5,702 nt of DNA, taken from contig JALULU010000401.1 of assembly GCA_027040585.1 (NCBI GenBank), positions 1 to 5,702 on the forward strand, given 5' to 3'. Shown in pieces: positions 1-4,878 of the stretch (its first letter is position 1; each line of letters begins with the position of its first letter). Made by a program: the position numbers and the translations under genes. This DNA is from Acidobacteriota bacterium. Its GTDB lineage: Bacteria > Acidobacteriota > JAAYUB01 > JAMOQF01. A model generated the notes under the pieces. It ran no database searches. It was not told where the DNA came from and saw only the letters and a list, made by a program, of their open reading frames with translations.

Positions 1-1
1 T

Positions 2-211
2 CCCCCTTTTTCTTCAATATTAGAAGCTGCAAAGATAGCTGCTTACTATTCAAAATCTCCAAAGGGGGATTTAGTTGACGTTAGATGGACTTTGAGAAAA
101 CATGTTTTAAAGATAAAGGGAACACCAGGACTTGTGAGGCTTAGAGAATTTAATACCTTAAGGGTTTTACCAGAACTTCCATCTCACAAAAATTGGGAAG
201 AGACAAAATGA
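2..211 (+). CDS. NFACT/RqcH-like protein, C-terminal end (partial, 5' truncated by window)
   Basis: The open frame enters from the left edge and gives 69 residues before a TGA at 209-211. The visible part reads like the C-terminal half of the NFACT-R (DUF814) domain. EAAKIAAYYSK (visible residues 8-18) matches the conserved 'AA.LAAYYSKAR' helix. VDVRWTLRKHVLKIKGTPG (25-43) matches the conserved 'V.VDYT..K.V.KxKGxxPG' segment, and a short 'LRVLP' strand (53-57) stands where the family has 'KTLYV.P'. Family members (RqcH/FbpA/Tae2) bind stalled large ribosomal subunits or RNA; RqcH adds C-terminal alanine tails during ribosome quality control in the cytoplasm. Whether this is a full RqcH with NFACT-N and coiled-coil parts cannot be seen. 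The tail after the domain (58-69) is short. Its stop overlaps the next gene's ATG (ATGA at 208-211), which suggests translational coupling. Confidence 0.8.
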   Translation, partial: PPFSSILEAAKIAAYYSKSPKGDLVDVRWTLRKHVLKIKGTPGLVRLREFNTLRVLPELPSHKNWEETK

Positions 212-1134
212 AGAAATATTTCCTTAAGAGAATGGTTCTTTCCCTATTATCACTGTGGGCAATATTCACATTTGTTTCCCTGCTTATAAGGATTATACCC
301 GGGGATCCTGTTGTGATGATGCTTGGGGAGAATGCACCTCAGGCAAACATTGAGAAATTAAGAAAAGAATTGGGACTTGATAAACCCTTTTATATTCAAT
401 ATTTAAATGATTTAAATGGGCTACTTCACGGTGATTTAAAAAAGAGTTGGATAACCGGGCGAGACAACTTAAAGACAATTTTAGATAGGTATCCTGCCAC
501 TATAGAACTTGCCATTGCCTCTATGATTTTTGCGATTTTAATTTCCTTTCCACTTGGAATTTTAGGTGGTTTTAAGAAAAATTCCATCTGGGAAAAGGGG
601 GCAACTTCTATTTCTGTTCTGGGTATTTCCTTTCCACATTTTGCCTTAGGTCCAATATTAATTCTATTTTTTTCAATACTTATCCCCATCTTTCCTGTTT
701 CAGGGCGAGGGGGGATATCCCATATAATTTTGCCAGCAATTACGCTTGGGAGTGGACTTAGTGCCTATTTAACTAAAATGGTTAAAAAAAGTATTCAGAA
801 TGAACTTAAAAAACCTTATGTTTTATATGCTTATGCAAAGGGGTTAACTAAATTTCAGGTGGTAAAAAATCATGTTTTAAAAAACAGTTTGATACCTGTT
901 GTAACACTTATGGGACTTCAATTTGGTATACTTTTATCCGGGGCTATTATTACTGAGACAATATTTTCGTGGCCAGGGATAGGACAACTTTTAATCCGTT
1001 CAATTCAGTCAAGGGATTACCCACTTGCACAGGCTACCATTCTTGCAATTTCATTTACATATATAGTGGTAACTGCTTTTGTGGATTTTATTTATACACT
1101 TCTTGACCCGAGGATTAAATTTTATGATAGGTGA
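208..1134 (+). CDS. dppB: ABC transporter permease, DppB/OppB family
   Basis: A 308-residue inner-membrane subunit of a dipeptide/oligopeptide-type (PepT family) ABC importer, the usual length for DppB. It opens with a transmembrane segment (about 9-30) followed by the family hallmark PGDP (31-34), then LGLDKP and GDLKKSW (75-81). Further membrane segments lie near 99-120 and 135-162 and in the C-terminal third. The cytoplasmic loop that contacts the ATPase is YAYAKGL (207-213) followed by H and the LKNSLIPVVT stretch; it stands where the family usually has EAARAKG. The region ETIFSWPGIG (250-259), RDYP (269-272) and terminal DPR (300-302) are also typical. I start at ATG 208 because GGGAAGAG at 195-202 is a well-spaced Shine-Dalgarno; an in-frame TTG at 193 is less likely. 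It pairs with the DppC-like subunit downstream. Substrate cannot be read from the permease: related transporters carry peptides, nickel or, in some thermophiles, oligosaccharides. The symbol denotes family only. Confidence 0.93.
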   Translation: MKKYFLKRMVLSLLSLWAIFTFVSLLIRIIPGDPVVMMLGENAPQANIEKLRKELGLDKPFYIQYLNDLNGLLHGDLKKSWITGRDNLKTILDRYPATIELAIASMIFAILISFPLGILGGFKKNSIWEKGATSISVLGISFPHFALGPILILFFSILIPIFPVSGRGGISHIILPAITLGSGLSAYLTKMVKKSIQNELKKPYVLYAYAKGLTKFQVVKNHVLKNSLIPVVTLMGLQFGILLSGAIITETIFSWPGIGQLLIRSIQSRDYPLAQATILAISFTYIVVTAFVDFIYTLLDPRIKFYDR

Positions 1135-1948
1135 TTTTTTTAAAAATCTTAAAAGGGATAAAATTGCTTTTTTAAGTTTTATTTTTTTGTTGTTATATAT
1201 CTTTGTCGCAATATTTGCCAATTTTTTAGCACCTTATGACCCTTATAAAGTTGAACTCAGTAAAAGATTGGTTGCACCATCTTTTTCCCATCCCTTTGGT
1301 TTTGATGAACTTGGAAGGGATGAACTTAGCAGGGTAATATATGGCACAAGGATTTCAGTATCCATTGGAATTATTGTGGTTTTAATTACATTTATTGTGG
1401 GAATTTTAATTGGTGGTTTATCCGCATATGTAGGTGGAATTTTAGATGAACTGGTTATGAGGATTACAGACGTATTTCTCGCAATGCCAGGAATACTACT
1501 TGCAATTGCCATTGTTTCCTTTTTAGGTACAGGAATTTTTAATTTAATTTTTGCCTTAACTGTGATGGGATGGATTTCATATGCGAGATTAATTCGTGGA
1601 GAGGTTCTCAAAATTAAAAATAGTGAATTCATATATGCAGCAAAATTTTCAGGAAGTGGACACTTTAAAATTTTTTTCAAACATATACTCAGGAATACAA
1701 TTGACCCGGCTATTGTTCAAGGAGTTTTAAATTTAGGTGGAGTGATAATATCTGAGGCAAGTTTAAGTTTTTTGGGACTTGGAATATCTCCACCTACACC
1801 CAGCTGGGGAAATATGCTTTCCATGGCAAGAATTCACTTATTTGATGCTCCGCATTTGATTATTTTCCCATCAATTGTCCTTGCAATTTTAATATTTTCT
1901 GTGCATTTTTTTGGAGAATTTTTAGAGGAAATGTTTATTAAAAGGTAA
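1124..1948 (+). CDS. dppC: ABC transporter permease, DppC/OppC family
   Basis: A 274-residue second membrane subunit of the Opp/Dpp-type importer. It has the OppC-type N-terminal membrane segment (about 15-35) followed by LAPYDP (35-40). The periplasmic signature HPFGFDELGRDELSRVIYG (56-74) follows, with further hydrophobic segments after it. The ATPase-contact loop is FIYAAKFSGSG (169-179), matching the family EAA motif, with the first Glu replaced by Tyr. EASLSFLGLGISPPTPSWG (211-229) is a near-diagnostic OppC signature. The C-terminus (GEFLEEMFIKR) lacks the LDPR-type ending common in the family. I start at ATG 1124, which gives the expected short cytoplasmic N-terminus and has GAGG at 1110-1113; a TTG at 1079 would add 15 unlikely residues. 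It overlaps dppB by 11 bases, so the two are likely translationally coupled and form a heterodimer. No ATPase or solute-binding gene follows, so those parts must be encoded elsewhere. Confidence 0.93.
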   Translation: MIGDFFKNLKRDKIAFLSFIFLLLYIFVAIFANFLAPYDPYKVELSKRLVAPSFSHPFGFDELGRDELSRVIYGTRISVSIGIIVVLITFIVGILIGGLSAYVGGILDELVMRITDVFLAMPGILLAIAIVSFLGTGIFNLIFALTVMGWISYARLIRGEVLKIKNSEFIYAAKFSGSGHFKIFFKHILRNTIDPAIVQGVLNLGGVIISEASLSFLGLGISPPTPSWGNMLSMARIHLFDAPHLIIFPSIVLAILIFSVHFFGEFLEEMFIKR

Positions 1949-1953
1949 CTCTT

Positions 1954-3051
1954 ATGAGAAAAAGATTGGTTTTTTTAGATATTGCAAGGGCTTATGCATG
2001 TGTTGTAATGGTGTTTGGGCATACGTTTGATTCACTATTGCATCCTGCTTTTAAGGAGGCATACCTTTTTAAAAACTATCAATTTTTTAGGGGGCTTACA
2101 GCACCTACTTTTCTTTTTATAAGCGGATTTGCATTTTTTTTTGCCACAAATTTAAAGTGGGATAAATTCTTAACCATTTCACCCAATCTTTTTAAAAGAA
2201 TCAGGAGAATAGTTTACCTTCTTTTTATAGGTTATTTACTCCACTTTCCCTATGAAAACATTTTTAAACCTTTTTATTACCTCCCATTTGAAAGATTTTA
2301 CAACTGGATGAATGTTGATATTTTACAGTGCATAGCAATGGTGATTTTTATAATGCATGTTACAATTTTCATTTTAAGAGAAAAAAAGTATTTTATTGTC
2401 TTTAATTCAGTTATTATTTTAATTGCTTTTTTCTTTTATAAACCAATATGGTTTTTCTTTTTTAAACATCCAGATACCCCGCTTAGTTACTATTTTTCTG
2501 GATATTTAAGTTCCTATTTCCCAATATTTCCCTGGATTGGTTATTATTCAATGGGAACAATCTTTTCCTATTTTTATTTAAAGACAAATGGCAAGAATTG
2601 GGAGAGAAATTTCTTTAAGATAGCAGTGTATATTTTTACAATTTCTTTCTTAATTGCTTTTTATTTTAAAGAAATCAAATATGAGGGCTATTTTTCAGAT
2701 ACTCCATTTTTCTTTTTGAAAATTTCACTTGTGATTATGATTTTTTCAATTATTGGATTGCTTGTTAAAAATTTAAAGAAAAGTAACAACCTTATAATGA
2801 CAGCAGGAAGTGAGACTCTTACAATTTATTGGATACACCTTGTAATTGTATATGGTTCTGCATGGAATAGGGGACTTTACTACTATATTGGGAAAAGAAA
2901 TCCATTTGAAACACTTTTCTTATTCATTGTTGTGTTTATATTTTCACTTACTATTGTGCTTCTTAAAAATTATTTAAAATCAAATATTTTAAAATTCTTT
3001 TCTCTGATAAATAGTTCTTTTAAAAAAACTTTATTTGGTCTGGAGAAATAG
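1954..3051 (+). CDS. Membrane acyltransferase, DUF1624/HGSNAT-like
   Basis: A 365-residue, very hydrophobic and Phe/Tyr-rich protein with about ten predicted membrane segments by eye. It resembles the DUF1624/heparan-alpha-glucosaminide N-acetyltransferase group and, more distantly, acyltransferase-3 proteins. Visible landmarks are the N-terminal R..FLDIARA (4-13) with VFGH (20-23), where His23 is a candidate catalytic residue. LTAPTFLFISGF (48-59), VDILQCIAM (121-129), FPWIGYYSMG (192-201) and SETLTIYWIH (286-295) all resemble conserved segments of that group. Known members move acetyl groups from cytoplasmic acetyl-CoA across the membrane onto an amino sugar or other extracytoplasmic acceptor; the acceptor here is unknown. 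It starts 5 bases after dppC with AAAAGG (1940-1945) as a plausible ribosome binding site, so it is probably cotranscribed with the importer. It ends 2 bases from the stop of the opposing carbonic anhydrase-like gene. Family call fairly sure, substrate unknown. Confidence 0.75.
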   Translation: MRKRLVFLDIARAYACVVMVFGHTFDSLLHPAFKEAYLFKNYQFFRGLTAPTFLFISGFAFFFATNLKWDKFLTISPNLFKRIRRIVYLLFIGYLLHFPYENIFKPFYYLPFERFYNWMNVDILQCIAMVIFIMHVTIFILREKKYFIVFNSVIILIAFFFYKPIWFFFFKHPDTPLSYYFSGYLSSYFPIFPWIGYYSMGTIFSYFYLKTNGKNWERNFFKIAVYIFTISFLIAFYFKEIKYEGYFSDTPFFFLKISLVIMIFSIIGLLVKNLKKSNNLIMTAGSETLTIYWIHLVIVYGSAWNRGLYYYIGKRNPFETLFLFIVVFIFSLTIVLLKNYLKSNILKFFSLINSSFKKTLFGLEK

Positions 3052-3053
3052 AA

Positions 3054-3557
3054 CTACATATAGTCCTTTGCATAATTTACATAGTTTATTGCTGATTTTT
3101 CAAGATTTTTCTTTTCCTCTTCAGTAATGTCTCTTACTATTTTCGCAGGTACTCCCAAAACAAGTTTTCCCTCAGGGATCTTCATTCCAGGAGGCACAAG
3201 GCAACCGGCTCCTACTATTGAATATGGACCCACTTCAGCTCCATCTAATACAGTGGCATTCATTCCGATAAGTGAGCATTTTCTTACAGTGCAGGCATGC
3301 AAAACAACCCCATGCCCAACAGTTACATTTTCTTCTATTATGGTTGAATATTTTCCGTGGTCAACATGTATTACACAAAGGTCCTGAATATTTGTATTCT
3401 TCCCTATTCTTATGTAGTTAACATCTCCTCTTATAACAGTTCCAAACCATATATTTACATTGTCTTCAAGTGATACATCTCCTATCACTACTGCATTTTC
3501 GGCAATGAATACATTTTTACCAATTCTTGGCTTTATACCTCTATAATCAAAAATCAT
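3054..3557 (-). CDS. Gamma-class carbonic anhydrase-like protein (left-handed beta-helix, YrdA/CamH-type)
   Basis: A 167-residue protein built of hexapeptide repeats (for example IGKNVFIAENAVVIGDVSL near 12-30), forming a left-handed beta-helix that normally trimerises with metal between subunits. Compared with the archaeal enzyme Cam, the three histidine zinc ligands appear kept: H64 (VIH), H82 and H87 (GHGVVLH, with the same five-residue spacing). Arg, Asp and Gln of the active site also map to R43, D45 and Q58. The two proton-shuttle glutamates of Cam are missing: the Glu62 position is Val46, and the acidic loop is absent. This is usual for the short YrdA/PaaY/CamH branch, many of which have weak or unproven carbonic anhydrase activity. 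The C-terminus ends in a charged helix (143-167). The start at 3557 is supported by a strong Shine-Dalgarno. It is a single gene, convergent with the acyltransferase and divergent from the 95-residue gene. Confidence 0.9.
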   Translation of the reverse strand: MIFDYRGIKPRIGKNVFIAENAVVIGDVSLEDNVNIWFGTVIRGDVNYIRIGKNTNIQDLCVIHVDHGKYSTIIEENVTVGHGVVLHACTVRKCSLIGMNATVLDGAEVGPYSIVGAGCLVPPGMKIPEGKLVLGVPAKIVRDITEEEKKNLEKSAINYVNYAKDYM

Positions 3558-3563
3558 TTATCA

Positions 3564-3569
3564 ACCTCC
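3564..3569 (-). promoter_or_regulatory. Shine-Dalgarno of the carbonic anhydrase-like gene
   Basis: Read on the - strand this is GGAGGT, extending to TGGAGGTTGA, ending 6 bases before the ATG at 3557. It is a near-perfect anti-16S match and fixes the start. The same six bases form the upstream end of the spacer of the predicted + strand promoter, so the two genes' signals are interleaved. Confidence 0.85.
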
Positions 3570-3578
3570 ATTTTATTT

Positions 3579-3584
3579 AGTATA
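3579..3584 (-). promoter_or_regulatory. Possible -10 element for the carbonic anhydrase-like gene, overlapping the + strand -10
   Basis: On the - strand these bases read TATACT, five of six matches to TATAAT. Transcription would begin near 3572, leaving a leader of about 15 bases carrying the GGAGGT site. It shares four base pairs with the + strand TATAAT, so one polymerase could not occupy both orientations at once. I find no convincing -35 at 16-18 bases upstream (inside the 95-residue gene), nor an extended TG motif, so this is tentative. Confidence 0.35.
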
Positions 3585-3592
3585 ATCTACTC

Positions 3593-3880
3593 ATGGTTGA
3601 AAAAAGGATTTTACCACAAGATTATCTGGTTTTAAAAGAAGAGGTGGAAGATAGAATTGAGGTTTATGACAGAATATTTGGTGATGCCTTAAACTATTTT
3701 CAATCCCTTTTAGATCAAAATGCCATGTCAAGTCCGGGACTTGAATCCAAATTTATTGATGCTTTTAAAAAAGAACTTGAAAAGGATAATTTTTTAATCC
3801 CAAAGGATATTAGAAATATCTTAATAAAGTTAAGCTATCAGTATGAAATGTTCAAAAAAGAAGGAGGAAAAAATGAATAA
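3593..3880 (+). CDS. Small charged protein of unknown function (95 aa)
   Basis: I do not recognise this protein. It is soluble, mostly helical by composition and rich in Lys/Glu, with no signal peptide, no membrane segment and no cysteine. Residues about 10-42 (QDYLVLKEEVEDRIEVYDR onward) and 52-65 look like amphipathic helices with possible coiled-coil character, and the tail ends KKEGGKNE. Only one start is sensible: an in-frame stop lies at 3578-3580 and ATG 3593 is the sole canonical start after it. It has no Shine-Dalgarno, whereas the gene after it has a strong one. Its last eight bases overlap the next gene, whose ribosome binding site is inside its own 3' end, so the pair is probably coupled. 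Its uninterrupted length, ordinary codon use and coupling support a real gene. Confidence 0.75.
   Translation: MVEKRILPQDYLVLKEEVEDRIEVYDRIFGDALNYFQSLLDQNAMSSPGLESKFIDAFKKELEKDNFLIPKDIRNILIKLSYQYEMFKKEGGKNE
3861..3867 (+). promoter_or_regulatory. Strong Shine-Dalgarno deciding the start of the 3873 gene
   Basis: AAGGAGG lies 5 bases before ATG 3873 and inside the 3' end of the 95-residue gene. It favours ATG 3873 over the in-frame ATG at 3843, which has no comparable site and would put an unusual ten-residue charged extension before the signal peptide. Confidence 0.85.
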
Positions 3881-4874
3881 AAAGAAAGTTTTGCTAATCT
3901 TATTTTCTTTTTTAATTTCAAGTTTATTTCTTATGGGTCAATATAGAGATAAGACAGGTGATGAGGATGAGTATACAAATTTGAAATTAATCTGTGCTGG
4001 AATGGGGTTTCAGAATGGATACCTTGATGGATATGATCTGGGATTTAACGATTCTAAACAGGGTTATGAAAGTATTTATCAGGACAATGAACTCTATAAA
4101 AAAGGAACAAGAGGTTATAAAACTGAGTGGGTTTTTAAGATAATCTATAAAAGGGCCTATAGGCAGGGATTTAGTAGAGGGTATAGGGATGGATATAATC
4201 ATAAAGAAAATTTGGTTGTGAATTATTTTTCAAATTTAGATGAGATAGTAACAAAAGGTGCGAAGGCCAGTTATGGAAGCGAAACAAAGCCCACAAAAAG
4301 AATACATTTGAAAATTACAGTTCCAGCGGGGACAAGGATTCTTGCGAAATTACAGGATTATATAAGCACAGCCTCCAATGAGAGGGGAGATAATTTTAAG
4401 GCAGTGGTCACAGAAGATGTTTTTGTTGGAAATAAAGTTGCAATACCTGCTGGTACTATAATCGAGGGAGTTATTGGGAAGGTAAAAAGGCCAGGTAGAA
4501 TTAAGGGAAGAGCAGAACTTAGCTTTAGGTTTGATAGGCTTAAATTTAAGGATGGAGAAGTTGTACCGATAAGTGCTACTTTGACAGGACTTGGTGGGGA
4601 AGGGAGAATGAAAAATGGTGAAGGTACATTTGAAGGTCCCGGTTCAAAGAGCCATGATACAAAAGTTATTGCTGGAACAGCCACTGCTGGTACAGTAATT
4701 GGTGCCATAGCAGCAGGTGGAAGAGGAGGCTTAATTGGTGCCACAATAGGTGGACTTGTTGGTCTTGCTGGTGTCCTTTCAACAAGGGGTAAAGACATTG
4801 AACTCCCTGCTGGTACAATTGTAGAACTTTCGCTTGATAGGGCGATTACCATTGAGAGATATGGAGTTAACTAA
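3873..4874 (+). CDS. Exported protein with Gly-aromatic repeats, VirB10/TrbI-like barrel motifs and a glycine zipper
   Basis: 333 residues with four visible parts. First is a signal peptide or anchor: MNKKK, then a hydrophobic stretch 6-21, with possible cleavage after Gly22; there is no lipobox. Second are tetrapeptide-period repeats of Gly followed by an aromatic: G45F, G49Y, G53Y, G57F, and again G99F, G103Y, G107Y, with DGY shared by both blocks. Third is a beta-rich region with VPAGT (150-154), IPAGT (191-195) and FRFDRLKFKDGEVVPI (218-233). Fourth are a glycine zipper hairpin (about 265-302) and a last LPAGT strand ending LDRAITI (311-327). The PAGT..., IPxGT..., RL.F.DG, helical insert, PGT, .DL order is that of the VirB10/TrbI C-terminal domain, which forms the outer-membrane pore of type IV secretion systems. 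No other secretion gene is nearby. An envelope role is likely; function unknown. Confidence 0.8.
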   Translation: MNKKKVLLILFSFLISSLFLMGQYRDKTGDEDEYTNLKLICAGMGFQNGYLDGYDLGFNDSKQGYESIYQDNELYKKGTRGYKTEWVFKIIYKRAYRQGFSRGYRDGYNHKENLVVNYFSNLDEIVTKGAKASYGSETKPTKRIHLKITVPAGTRILAKLQDYISTASNERGDNFKAVVTEDVFVGNKVAIPAGTIIEGVIGKVKRPGRIKGRAELSFRFDRLKFKDGEVVPISATLTGLGGEGRMKNGEGTFEGPGSKSHDTKVIAGTATAGTVIGAIAAGGRGGLIGATIGGLVGLAGVLSTRGKDIELPAGTIVELSLDRAITIERYGVN

Positions 4875-4878
4875 ATAA

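Larger units (their letters stand above)
3558..3586 (+). promoter_or_regulatory. Predicted sigma-70-type promoter for the 3593 operon, giving a leaderless mRNA
   Basis: TTATCA at 3558-3563 matches the -35 consensus TTGACA at four of six bases. It is followed by exactly 17 bases and then a perfect TATAAT at 3581-3586. The next gene's ATG starts 7 bases after this -10, which is where transcription normally begins. No Shine-Dalgarno lies between an in-frame stop (TAG at 3578-3580) and that ATG. The simplest reading is that the transcript begins at or within a base or two of the start codon. AT-rich DNA yields chance TATAAT matches, so the transcription start is predicted, not shown. Confidence 0.55.

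Noticed and set aside
193..207. TTG start at 193 extending the DppB-like protein by five residues.
   Set aside because: ATG 208 has a good Shine-Dalgarno (195-202) that would lie inside the extension, and it forms the typical ATGA overlap with the upstream stop.
1079..1123. TTG start at 1079 for the DppC-like protein.
   Set aside because: It would add 15 residues not typical of the family and overlap dppB by 56 bases; ATG 1124 has a usable ribosome binding site and gives a normal N-terminus.
1243..1680. Antisense open frame opposite the DppC-like gene, and a similar one at 426-689 opposite dppB.
   Set aside because: Both lie wholly within well-supported genes, lack domains, and have the composition expected of reverse-read membrane protein genes.
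3013..3030. AGTTCTTTT/AAAAAAACT imperfect palindrome near the end of the acyltransferase gene as a terminator stem.
   Set aside because: It is almost all A-T pairs with an internal mismatch and no room for a loop, and it encodes ordinary residues (NSSFKKTL).
3053..3064. ACTA-CATA-TAGT hairpin at the convergent gene ends as a terminator.
   Set aside because: Only a four-base stem, AT-rich, and no T-run follows on either strand.
3127..3387. Open frame on the + strand inside the carbonic anhydrase-like gene.
   Set aside because: The - strand gene is firmly supported by family motifs and a Shine-Dalgarno; this frame has no recognisable features.
3843..3872. ATG at 3843 as start of the exported protein.
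   Set aside because: The AAGGAGG site sits just before 3873, and the extension would place ten mostly charged residues before a normal signal peptide.
4447..4816. CTGCTGGTAC found three times (4447, 4684, 4807) as a DNA direct repeat.
   Set aside because: Each copy encodes an (P/T)AGT-type motif in the same protein, so the repetition is explained at protein level.
4358..4852. Long antisense open frame (164 codons, - strand) opposite the exported protein.
   Set aside because: It is the shadow of the Gly/Ala/Pro-rich coding strand. The translation is low-complexity Pro/Ser/Ala with no recognisable domain.
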